A DNA stretch of 64,000 bases. Source: JANQRA01 sp035550735 (GTDB lineage Bacteria; Actinomycetota; Acidimicrobiia; Spongiisociales; ZC4RG35). Below the pieces are notes generated by a model. The model was not told the DNA's origin and searched no databases. It worked only from the letters and a program-made list of their open reading frames with translations. The DNA lies in contig DASZOM010000041.1 in NCBI GenBank assembly GCA_035550735.1, forward strand, positions 1-64,000, written 5' to 3'. Numbering within the stretch: the stretch's first letter is position 1; each line of letters begins with the position of its first letter. Made by a program: the position numbers and the translations under genes. Positions 1 through 7,030 of this stretch are shown in pieces.

Positions 1-54
1 TCGCTGAGCGACGCTCACAACCCAGGGTTGCGCGGGGTGTGGGCGGGTGGGGAG

Positions 55-128
55 AGCCGCAGACAGGATTTGAACCCGTGACCACCCGCTTACAAGGCGG
101 GAGCTCTACCAGACTGAGCTACTGCGGC
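55..128 (-). tRNA. tRNA-Thr (anticodon TGT)
   Basis: On the minus strand the sequence folds as a cloverleaf. The acceptor stem GCCGCAG pairs with CTGCGGC, the anticodon loop CTTGTAA sits in a CCCGC/GCGGG stem, and the T-arm is GTTCAAATC. The anticodon TGT reads ACA (Thr). No CCA is encoded. The 5' end of the tRNA overlaps the end of the upstream rlmB gene: the TAG stop of rlmB at 121-119 lies inside the tRNA. Processing of the tRNA would therefore cut the end off the rlmB message. Confidence 0.95.
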
Positions 129-838
129 CTGCGCACCCTCATTATCTCAAACGAGCCGAGGGCAGCGGTAACCGAGGCATTGAGGCTATCGCTCCCCTCG
201 GTCATCGGGATGGAGACCAGAAGGTCGCAACGCTTCCGGGTGAGCTCGGCGAGACCGGCTCCCTCCGCCCCGATCACCAACGCCACTGGCTCGGAGAGCA
301 GGTCCAGCCCGAACAGCGAACGCTCGGCGCCGGTCTCGAGACCCACCACCCACAACCCGTTGCCTTTGAGACGGCTCAGCGCCTCCGGGATCGAGCCGAC
401 CACCGCCACCGGCAGCCGTTCCAGTGCTCCGGCCGCCGCCTTGAAGGCGGCGGCCGAGAGCGGCGCCGCCCTTCGCGCGGAGACGACCATGCCCGCTATC
501 CCGGCGGCGGCCGCGCTACGGGCTGCCGCCCCGACGTTGTGCGGATCCTCGACATGGTCGAGCACCAGGACCGCCGCCTGCTCTCCGGCGAGCGAGTCGA
601 TGGCCACGGGTGAGATCGACCGGCAGCGGGCGACCACGCCTTGAGGGGCGTCGGTCTCCGCCATCATCCTGACATCGTCGACCAGGGTGACCAGGGAGGG
701 ATCGATGCGGTCGAGAAGATCCCCGAGCCTGCCCCGTCTCCCCTTCTCCACGTAGAGACGCTCGACACGGCCCGCAGCAAGGGCGGCGGCCACGGCATGG
801 ACCCCCTCGACGCTATTTCCGTAGCCAGCGGGTGCCAT
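119..838 (-). CDS. rlmB: 23S rRNA (guanosine-2'-O)-methyltransferase, TrmH/RlmB family
   Basis: SPOUT-class SAM-dependent 2'-O-methyltransferase of 239 aa. The three knotted-fold motifs are visible: DHVEDPHNVGAAARSA, VALVIGAEGAGL and SIPMTEGSDSLNASVTAAL. The N-terminal region (GNSVEGVHAVAAALAAGRVERLYVEKG) is the substrate-binding L30-like domain of RlmB. The start is ATG at 838, inside the 3' end of cysS (26-bp overlap), so the gene is translationally coupled to cysS. Family membership is firm. The exact rRNA or tRNA target is inferred from the M. tuberculosis Rv3579c position in the same carD-cysS cluster. The stop codon falls within tRNA-Thr. Confidence 0.9.
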   Translation of the reverse strand: MAPAGYGNSVEGVHAVAAALAAGRVERLYVEKGRRGRLGDLLDRIDPSLVTLVDDVRMMAETDAPQGVVARCRSISPVAIDSLAGEQAAVLVLDHVEDPHNVGAAARSAAAAGIAGMVVSARRAAPLSAAAFKAAAGALERLPVAVVGSIPEALSRLKGNGLWVVGLETGAERSLFGLDLLSEPVALVIGAEGAGLAELTRKRCDLLVSIPMTEGSDSLNASVTAALGSFEIMRVRRPQ

Positions 839-2168
839 CAGCGCCGTCCTCGATCGCCACCCCCGCCTCCGCCAGCTCGTCGCGGATTGCGTCTGCCTCC
901 TCGAAGCGGCCCTCGGCGCGGGCCCGGTCACGGGCCGACACCTTCTCCTCGATCTCGGAGTCGGAGAGGCCCAACTCGGACTGGGGAGCCGGCTCGGCGT
1001 CGTAGATCCCCAACACGCCCACGATCTCGGTGGCGGCTGCGGCCAGGGCCGAGGCGTCCCCTCCGGAATCGGCCACCCGGTTGCCCTCACGCACCAGGTC
1101 GAAGAGGAGCGACACCGCCTGCGGGGTGCCGAAGTCGTCGTCCATCACCTCGCGGAACCGCTCCATGGCTGCAGAATCGGCCACACCGGGAGCGACCCGC
1201 TCCAGGAAACGGTCGAGCCGGTCCACCGCCTCGGCCGCGTCGGCCAGCAGCTCCTCGGAGTACTCGATCGGCGACCGGTAGTGGGCCCTGACATAGAGGA
1301 GTCGCAGGGCCCGGCCCCCTCGGCTGTCGAGAATCCCCTGGAGATCGATCAGCCGGCCGGTCGACTTCGACATCTTCTCCCCGCCCAGATTGACCATCCC
1401 GTTGTGGAGCCAGTACCTGGCGAAGACGGAGCCCGTCGCCCCCTCGCTCTGCGCCACCTCGTTCTCGTGGTGGGGGAACACCAGGTCGAGCCCGCCGCCA
1501 TGGATGTCGAATCCGGTGCCCAGATACTTCTCGGCCATGGCCGAGCACTCGATGTGCCAGCCGGGCCGGCCCGGCCCCCAAGGCGAGTCCCAGTGGGGCT
1601 CACCCGGCTTCATCGCCTTCCACAGGACGAAGTCGAGCGGGTCCTCTTTCGACTCGTCGACCTCGATCCTGTACCCGGAGCGCAGCTCGTCGGGGCGACG
1701 ACCGCTCAACCTGCCGTAGGGCGCGAAAGCCCTCACGGAGAAGTACACGTCACCGTCGCGCTCGTAGGCGAGCCCACTATCGATCAGGGTGTCGATCAAC
1801 TCGACCATCTCGGCAATGTGCTCTGTGGCCCTGGGCTCGATGTCGGGAGGGAGCACCCCGAGCCGGCGGAAGCTCGTGGTGAACCGGGCCGCCATCCGCT
1901 CGGCCAGGCTCTCGACCGGCTCCCCGACCTCGGCCGCGGCGGCGATGATCTTGTCCTCTACGTCGGTGATGTTGGAGACGTAGGTCACTTCGTATCCCCG
2001 CCAGACCAGGTAGCGGCGGATCACGTCGAAGGCGACGGCGTAGCGCCCATGGCCGAGGTGAGGCTCCGATTGCACCGTCGGCCCGCAGACGTAGATCGCC
2101 ACCCGGCCCTCGTCCCTGGTCTCCAGGTCGACCTGGGCGCGGCCCATCGTGTTGTGGACCCGAATCAT
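813..2168 (-). CDS. cysS: Cysteinyl-tRNA synthetase
   Basis: Charges tRNA-Cys with cysteine in the cytosol; class I synthetase of 451 aa. The CGPTVQ segment carries the first zinc ligand, HLGHGR is the HIGH motif, WHIECSAMA and HHENEVAQSEG supply the remaining zinc ligands, and EKMSKSTGR is the KMSKS loop. The C-terminal DALR-type helical region and anticodon-binding tail are present, so the gene looks complete. It lies 10 bp after ispF and overlaps rlmB. A mycothiol ligase (MshC) paralogue was considered, but the rlmB/ispF/carD context and full C-terminus favour CysS. Confidence 0.95.
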   Translation of the reverse strand: MIRVHNTMGRAQVDLETRDEGRVAIYVCGPTVQSEPHLGHGRYAVAFDVIRRYLVWRGYEVTYVSNITDVEDKIIAAAAEVGEPVESLAERMAARFTTSFRRLGVLPPDIEPRATEHIAEMVELIDTLIDSGLAYERDGDVYFSVRAFAPYGRLSGRRPDELRSGYRIEVDESKEDPLDFVLWKAMKPGEPHWDSPWGPGRPGWHIECSAMAEKYLGTGFDIHGGGLDLVFPHHENEVAQSEGATGSVFARYWLHNGMVNLGGEKMSKSTGRLIDLQGILDSRGGRALRLLYVRAHYRSPIEYSEELLADAAEAVDRLDRFLERVAPGVADSAAMERFREVMDDDFGTPQAVSLLFDLVREGNRVADSGGDASALAAAATEIVGVLGIYDAEPAPQSELGLSDSEIEEKVSARDRARAEGRFEEADAIRDELAEAGVAIEDGADGTRWLRK

Positions 2169-2178
2169 CGACGTGATG

Positions 2179-2676
2179 TTATGACGCGGGCTCCACGGTC
2201 ACGACGGCGACGGCTGCGATGCCCTCGCCGGCGCCGATGAAGCCGAGGCCGTCGGTGGTCGTGGCCTTTACCGAGATGGCACCTTCCCCAATGGCCAGGG
2301 TCTGGGCCAGGCGGGTGATGATGTCCTGGCGATGCGGAGCGATCGGTATCGACTCCGCCACCACGGTCACGTCGAGATGGGCGATGCGCAGCCCGGCTTC
2401 CTCGGACATGGCCGCGACCTGGCGGAGCATGTCCATCGAGTCCGCCCCGGCGAGTGCCGGGTCGTCCGAGGGGAAGAGACTGCCGATGTCACCGAGCCCG
2501 CAGGCCCCGAGGACCGCGTCGGTGACCGCATGGGCGAGCAGATCACCGTCCGAAGTCGCAGACACCCCGTGTGACTTCGAGACGACGACACCGCCCAGCT
2601 TGAGCGGGGGCGGGCCGTCGAGCCGGTGGGCGTCGAAGCCGAAGCCGACCCTTGGTCCGGACGACGCCGGGCTCAA
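2179..2676 (-). CDS. ispF: 2-C-methyl-D-erythritol 2,4-cyclodiphosphate synthase
   Basis: Fifth step of the MEP isoprenoid pathway: converts CDP-methylerythritol 2-phosphate to the cyclodiphosphate. 165 aa. The metal ligands D15 and H17 lie in VGFGFDAHR, with the third ligand His49 in DLLAHAVTDAVLGA; the C-terminal KATTTDGLGFIGAGEGI is the typical nucleotide-loop signature. The start is TTG at 2676, overlapping the carD stop as TTGA; no better start lies before the conserved VGFGFDAH. In mycobacteria ispD sits between carD and ispF. Here it is absent and found about 41 kb away. Confidence 0.95.
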   Translation of the reverse strand: MSPASSGPRVGFGFDAHRLDGPPPLKLGGVVVSKSHGVSATSDGDLLAHAVTDAVLGACGLGDIGSLFPSDDPALAGADSMDMLRQVAAMSEEAGLRIAHLDVTVVAESIPIAPHRQDIITRLAQTLAIGEGAISVKATTTDGLGFIGAGEGIAAVAVVTVEPAS

Positions 2677-3176
2677 ACCTCTTCCGGTTCGACCTTGGGC
2701 AGCGCCCGATCGAGCTTCCTGATTGCCTCCTCCTCGTCTACCTCGAGGCTGAAGGCGAGCTCGGAGCTGAGGGTCAGCCGTGCCTTGGAGAGCATCCGCT
2801 TCAGGGCGGGGCTGATCCCCTTGGTCTGCTGGGCGAATGAGAGGTCACGGACCACCTCGGCGACTTGGAAGATGTCGCCGGAGACCATCTTCTCGTTCAG
2901 GACCTTGTACCAGCGGCTCCAGTTGGAGCCGGCCTCCTCCGGCTCGCCCTTGAGCGAACGGAGGACGTCCCGCGACTTCGTCTTGGAGATGACCGGCCGG
3001 ATCAGGTCGTCGGCCCTGTCGAGGGGGACCATCACCGTCAGCTGCTCGGTGGCGATGTCGAGGATGAAGTAGTCGCGCTTGGTCCCGTCGAACTCCTGTT
3101 TGACCTTCTTCTTGATGGTGGCCGCCCCGTGCTGGGGGTGGACCACCTTGTCCCCTACCGAGTACTTGGATGCCAT
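2673..3176 (-). CDS. carD: CarD/CdnL-family RNA polymerase-binding transcription regulator
   Basis: 167 aa. CarD binds the RNAP beta subunit and stabilises open complexes, especially at rRNA promoters. The N-terminal Tudor-like RNAP-interaction domain starts at KYSVGDKVVHPQHGAATI. The C-terminal helical DNA-binding part includes NWSRWYKVLNEKM (with the Trp that wedges the upstream fork) and ALKRMLSKARLTLSSELAFSL. The start is ATG at 3176, chosen because residues upstream are unlike the family; a TACAAT -10 lies 12 nt before it. First gene of the carD-ispF-cysS-rlmB unit. Confidence 0.95.
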   Translation of the reverse strand: MASKYSVGDKVVHPQHGAATIKKKVKQEFDGTKRDYFILDIATEQLTVMVPLDRADDLIRPVISKTKSRDVLRSLKGEPEEAGSNWSRWYKVLNEKMVSGDIFQVAEVVRDLSFAQQTKGISPALKRMLSKARLTLSSELAFSLEVDEEEAIRKLDRALPKVEPEEV

Positions 3177-3188
3177 AGACGGTGGCGG

Positions 3189-3216
3189 ATTGTACCTAGT
3201 GGCCCGATGTTCCAAA
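3189..3216 (-). promoter_or_regulatory. Probable promoter of the carD operon
   Basis: Reading the minus strand, TTTGGA (-35, 4 of 6 consensus) is followed by a 16-bp spacer and TACAAT (-10, complement of 3189-3194). Transcription would begin only a few bases before the carD ATG at 3176, so the leader is very short. Confidence 0.5.
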
Positions 3217-3251
3217 TTGGACGCCTGGTCGCCGGCGGCCAACGGGCACGT

Positions 3252-4340
3252 TCAATCCAGGACGGGCTCCCATTCGTGGGCGGCGGCCTCGATCCTGTCG
3301 AAATAGGCGAGAAGTTGCTTGGCCCGGGCGTCGCCGACGCCTTCGACTGCGGTCAACTCGTCGTCGGCGGCGTCGAGCAGGCTGGTGATCGACCCGAAGT
3401 GCCTCACGATCTCGTCCCGCACACCGTCGGGGAGACGGCCCATCTGGGCGAGGAGACGGTTGCCACGGGCGTCCGCGGGATCGTCGAGATCCGAGAACCC
3501 GAGCTCCTTGGCCACCCGATTGGGATCCTCCAGCTCGGACCCGGAGAGCTCCTCGAGCCGCTCGATGGCGCGCTCGACCGCGCTGGTGCGGAGCGGCTTG
3601 AGGTAGTCGAGGAGGACGAGCTCCTCGGTTGCCCGGACTCCGGAGAGCAGATCGTTGAGCTGGAGTGTCGCCACCCGCCCCTCGTCGCCCAGGGTCCGTG
3701 TGCGATCCCTGATCACGGACCCGAGCCGCAGCACCATCTCGGCCCGCTGCACCACCGTGACCGCCGCCCGATAGCTGACCAGGCCGGTCACTTCGAGACG
3801 GCTGAGACGTGCCTCCGAGTCGTCGAGCCTGCTGCGAAGCCGCTCCAGGCTCTGCAGCTCCTGGTTGACGCGGGCGGCCACATCGGTGGGCGAGGCGAGC
3901 TCGACCTTGTGCTCGCCGTAGAAGAGGGTGGCCACCCTCCTCCCCTCGCTGACTGCCACCACGGGGGCCCCGGTCTCGCGGGCGAGTCGTTCCGCGGTGC
4001 GATGCCGCGCCCCGGTCTCATCCGTGGGGATGGTGCCGTCGGGCATGAAGTGGACGTTGGCGGCGAGGATGTCGCTCCAGGTGTCGTCGAGGACCACACC
4101 ACCATCCATCTTGGACAGCTCGGCGAGCCGCGCCGGCGTGAACGCCGTCCCATTCAGCTTGAACCCGCCGGAGCTGACCGCGGTCACCTTGGCGTTGGAG
4201 CCGAGCACCACCAGACCGCCTTTGCCCTGCTGGATGATTCGCTCGAGGGCGTAACGCATCTGGGTGCCCGGCGCCAGACGTTCCAGCGTCTCGGCGATCG
4301 ATGGACCACCCACGCCGCTCAGGCTATCACCGGGCGTCAT
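3252..4340 (-). CDS. disA: DNA integrity scanning diadenylate cyclase DisA
   Basis: Makes c-di-AMP from two ATP and scans DNA for branched structures. 362 aa from ATG 4340, close to the 358 aa of M. tuberculosis DisA. The DAC domain covers about residues 15-145 with the RHRT motif at 112-115 (ETGARHRTAERLA). The usual DGA motif reads DGG (residues 79-81), keeping the catalytic Asp. A linker helical region follows, and the C-terminus has a helix-hairpin-helix domain (ITSLLDAADDELTAVEGVGDARA). It lies downstream of radA on the same strand, the known disA-radA association. An upstream GTG at 4391 would add 17 aa and start inside the near-palindrome. Confidence 0.93.
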   Translation of the reverse strand: MTPGDSLSGVGGPSIAETLERLAPGTQMRYALERIIQQGKGGLVVLGSNAKVTAVSSGGFKLNGTAFTPARLAELSKMDGGVVLDDTWSDILAANVHFMPDGTIPTDETGARHRTAERLARETGAPVVAVSEGRRVATLFYGEHKVELASPTDVAARVNQELQSLERLRSRLDDSEARLSRLEVTGLVSYRAAVTVVQRAEMVLRLGSVIRDRTRTLGDEGRVATLQLNDLLSGVRATEELVLLDYLKPLRTSAVERAIERLEELSGSELEDPNRVAKELGFSDLDDPADARGNRLLAQMGRLPDGVRDEIVRHFGSITSLLDAADDELTAVEGVGDARAKQLLAYFDRIEAAAHEWEPVLD

Positions 4341-4384
4341 GGCTCGCAGATGGCTGAGGTGGGCCCGGTTTCCTAATGCTCCAC

Positions 4385-4470
4385 GGCCCACTATTGGGCC
4401 TTTGGACGTCTGATAACGGCGGTCCCTGGCCCAATCCGTAATGAAACGTCCAAAAGCCCACTATTGGGCT
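4385..4470. repeat. 86-bp imperfect palindrome with two internal hairpins, between radA and disA
   Basis: Arms of 35 bp (4385-4419 and 4436-4470) are inverted repeats matching at 28 of 35 positions around a 16-bp centre. Each arm holds its own short hairpin with a CTAT loop: GGCCCACTATTGGGCC at 4385-4400 and AGCCCACTATTGGGCT at 4455-4470. On the minus strand the second hairpin is followed directly by TTTT and lies 28 bp after the radA stop, so it can act as a Rho-independent terminator for radA. It may equally be a miniature inverted-repeat element. Confidence 0.7.
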
Positions 4471-4497
4471 CTGGAACCTAAGGAAACCGAAAGGCGG

Positions 4498-5802
4498 TCA
4501 GAGCCCGGCCCGACGGAGGGCGTCGGCGAGACGCATCGGGTCGCCGCCGGTGGGAGCGATCCGGTTGGTGAGACCCATCCTGGAGAGCTCTTCGAGACGG
4601 CGGCTCTCGAACGGGACGGCACGAACCTCACCGGCAAGACCGATCTCCCCCCATGCCGCCAGCTGGCCGAGGGGCATGTTCAGCGCCGACGAGGCGAGGG
4701 CGAGGGCGACGGGGAGGTCGCATCCCGGCTCGTCCAGACGCCAACCCCCGACGACATTGACGTACACCTCCTTGTCCCGCACCCCGACACCGGCATGACG
4801 ATCGAGGACCGCCACCACCTGGTTGACCCGCGCCGGGTCGAGACCCCGGACCGAGCGTCGCGGCTGGGCCTGATTGGACTCGGCGACCAGGGCCTGGATC
4901 TCGACGAGGACCGCCCGCCTCCCCTCGACCGCCGGGTAGACGATGGTCCCCGGAACATCCGTCTCCCATCCGTCGAGAAACACCTTCGACGGGTCCTCCA
5001 CCTCCACCAGCCCGTCGCCCTGCATGTCGAACATGCCGGAGACGTGGGTGGCGCCGAAGCGGTTCTTGTTGCTGCGCAACACCCGGAGACCCCGATCGGG
5101 ATCCCCTTCGAGATAGAGGACGACGTCGACCATGTGCTCGAGGATCTTGGGCCCGGCCAGCCCGCCCTCCTTGGTGACATGACCGACCAGGACGACGATC
5201 ACCCCGGTGGTCTTGGCAAGTCGGATCAGACGGGCCGCGCTCTCCCTGACCTGGGCGACACCGCCGGGCGCCGAGGGGATCTCGGCGACGCCCACGGTCT
5301 GTATCGAGTCGACCACGAGCACCGCCGGCTGCGACTCCTGGGCGAGGGCGACGATGGCGTCGACGTCGTCATCGGACACCAGGTCCACAGCGTCGGATGA
5401 GACACCGGTGCGTTGAGCCCGCATCGCCACCTGCTGGGCGGACTCCTCGGCGCTGGCGATCACCACCGAATCCCCGTTGCCGCCGATCCCCCCCGCCATC
5501 TGGAGGAGCAAAGTGGACTTGCCGACGCCGGGTTCCCCACCCAAAAGGACCACCGATCCCCGGACCAGACCCCCGCCGAGGACCCTGTCGACCTCGCTCC
5601 ACCCGGTGCTGGTCCGGTCCATTCCGGACGATGTCGCCTCGGCCATGGAGACCACGGTCGCGGTGCGCTGCCGGGAAGACCGGACGGGCCGGCCGCCGGT
5701 CTCGACCAGCGGGTCGGACGAGCCGCATTGCGGGCAGAATCCCATCCACTTCGAGGAGCGGTAGCCGCAGGAGTCACAGCCAAACGTGGAAGAACTTGGC
5801 AT
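4498..5802 (-). CDS. radA: DNA repair protein RadA
   Basis: RecA-like branch-migration and recombination-intermediate helicase, 434 aa. The N-terminal C4 zinc finger (CDSCGYRSSKWMGFCPQCG) is intact. The Walker A is GEPGVGKST, the RadA-specific KNRFG motif is present (SNKNRFGATHVSG), and the C-terminus is a Lon-protease-like domain (VNVVGGWRLDEPGCDLPVALAL). The start ATG 5802 directly precedes the zinc finger. Its stop is followed by the T-tailed hairpin of the near-palindrome, then disA. A small ORF ends 5 nt upstream of its ATG and is probably cotranscribed. Confidence 0.95.
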   Translation of the reverse strand: MPSSSTFGCDSCGYRSSKWMGFCPQCGSSDPLVETGGRPVRSSRQRTATVVSMAEATSSGMDRTSTGWSEVDRVLGGGLVRGSVVLLGGEPGVGKSTLLLQMAGGIGGNGDSVVIASAEESAQQVAMRAQRTGVSSDAVDLVSDDDVDAIVALAQESQPAVLVVDSIQTVGVAEIPSAPGGVAQVRESAARLIRLAKTTGVIVVLVGHVTKEGGLAGPKILEHMVDVVLYLEGDPDRGLRVLRSNKNRFGATHVSGMFDMQGDGLVEVEDPSKVFLDGWETDVPGTIVYPAVEGRRAVLVEIQALVAESNQAQPRRSVRGLDPARVNQVVAVLDRHAGVGVRDKEVYVNVVGGWRLDEPGCDLPVALALASSALNMPLGQLAAWGEIGLAGEVRAVPFESRRLEELSRMGLTNRIAPTGGDPMRLADALRRAGL

Positions 5803-5807
5803 TTGAG

Positions 5808-5930
5808 TTAACGATTGCCTCTTCGCAGTGCGAAAATCAACCCCCCCAAGATGAGGGCCGAAAGGACCAGCGCCCCCAGGATCGTTGGCATGCTCCACGG
5901 CTCGTAGGTCCTCAAAGCCACGATCAGCAT
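5808..5930 (-). CDS. Small single-pass membrane protein (40 aa), candidate
   Basis: ORF from ATG 5930 to TAA 5808. It starts MLIVALRTYEPWSMPTILG and continues into a hydrophobic stretch (LGALVLSALILGGLIFAL), then the positively charged end RRGNR, as expected for a single-pass protein with a cytoplasmic C-terminus. A TATTGT box (complement of 5939-5944) lies 8 nt before the ATG, matching the leaderless promoters seen elsewhere in this window. The stop lies 5 nt before the radA ATG, so the two would form one transcript. I do not recognise the protein. An internal start at 5891 would give a 27-aa version. Confidence 0.5.
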   Translation of the reverse strand: MLIVALRTYEPWSMPTILGALVLSALILGGLIFALRRGNR

Positions 5931-5960
5931 GCCGTGGCACAATAACCCCGATGGAGGGAT

Positions 5961-6986
5961 GTGGCTTCACAGACTTGTGAGCACTGCGGCGCCATAGTCG
6001 CCCCCGACGAGCAGTTTTGCCCGTCGTGCGGCTCGTTCATGGATCCCATGAGCGCCCCGCGGCCGCGCCCGCGTCCCCGTCGCGGCGGGGGCGGCAACGT
6101 GATATCGGTCAGCTCCGACGGTCCCTACGAGGAGTTCTCCCTGGAGGACCGGCCCCCCACGTCGGAGCGACGCTCGAGCTCCTCGCGGCCCGCCGGCAAC
6201 GGAAACGGGAACGGCAATGGCAGAGAGATCGCCTGCCCCTCGTGTGGCGCGATCAACCCGGGGAACAACCGTCATTGCCAGGAGTGCGGTGCCCGCCTCC
6301 GTCAGGGGCCATTGCCCACCGCGCCGCGGCCCGCGGTCCAGGCCACCGCCGGGGTGCGCGCCGCCCTGGCCATCAGCGGGCTCTTGCTCGGCGTGATCCT
6401 CATCGCCCTCTTCTTCAACATCTTCAACGGTGAGGACCCCGTGGCGGACGCGTCGACGACCACGACCGCCACCACGGCCCCGAGCATCGTCCAGGCCGAG
6501 CCTGTGGAGATCCTCGAGCAGATCTGCGATCCACCGGGAATCGGCGGGCTGATCTGCGCCAACCTCACCTCGGGTACCACCGACGAGTATCAGGTGAGCT
6601 GGGAGGAGACGAGTGCGGAGGGGGTGACGATCCAGCTCAGCTTCCTGGTGCCGATCGCCATCACCGAGATCCATTGGACCAACATCGAGGACCCCACCAG
6701 GTTCCGGCAGAACTATCGCGCCCACAGCCTCACCCTGGTCGCAGATGACTCGCTGGCCGAGGTGCCGGTGGAGTTGGAGGATCGCCAGGGGACCCAGATC
6801 ATCCGCTACACCGCCTTGAACACCTCGACCCTGACGATCCACATCGTCGACGCCTTCGAGGCAGAGGTGGTCGACGACAACAGATTCGACGAGATCGCCA
6901 TCGACGAGATCGTGGTCATCGGCCGCCCGGTGACACCCACGGCGACCACGGTCCCCACCGGGTCGACCACGACCACCATTCCCTAG
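5961..6986 (+). CDS. Zinc-ribbon membrane protein with extracellular domain
   Basis: 341 aa from GTG 5961 (GGAGGGAT just upstream). Two cytoplasmic zinc ribbons: CEHCGAIVAPDEQFCPSCG near the N-terminus and CPSCGAINPGNNRHCQECG at about 91-110, joined by an Arg/Pro- and Asn/Gly-rich linker. One transmembrane helix follows (LAISGLLLGVILIALFFNIF, about 135-155), then a Thr-rich stalk. The outer domain resembles a discoidin/NEDD4-like beta-sandwich of the 'zinc ribbon plus C-terminal galactose-binding-like' actinobacterial proteins, ending in a Thr-rich tail. It is divergent from the radA unit. The function is unknown. Confidence 0.8.
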   Translation: MASQTCEHCGAIVAPDEQFCPSCGSFMDPMSAPRPRPRPRRGGGGNVISVSSDGPYEEFSLEDRPPTSERRSSSSRPAGNGNGNGNGREIACPSCGAINPGNNRHCQECGARLRQGPLPTAPRPAVQATAGVRAALAISGLLLGVILIALFFNIFNGEDPVADASTTTTATTAPSIVQAEPVEILEQICDPPGIGGLICANLTSGTTDEYQVSWEETSAEGVTIQLSFLVPIAITEIHWTNIEDPTRFRQNYRAHSLTLVADDSLAEVPVELEDRQGTQIIRYTALNTSTLTIHIVDAFEAEVVDDNRFDEIAIDEIVVIGRPVTPTATTVPTGSTTTTIP

Positions 6987-7030
6987 TCAGCCCCGAATAC
7001 CGAGTCCCGCGTACCAGGGCGAAGGCGAGG

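Noticed and set aside
20..32. CAACCC A GGGTTG palindrome after tRNA-Thr
   Set aside because: The stem is short with a one-base loop and no T tract follows, so a terminator cannot be supported.
2865..4376. Long open frame (503 aa) on the plus strand opposite disA
   Set aside because: It is the complement of disA and carD in a GC-rich genome, where antisense frames stay open. Its translation is low-complexity (repeated Gly, His, Pro and Asp) without motifs.
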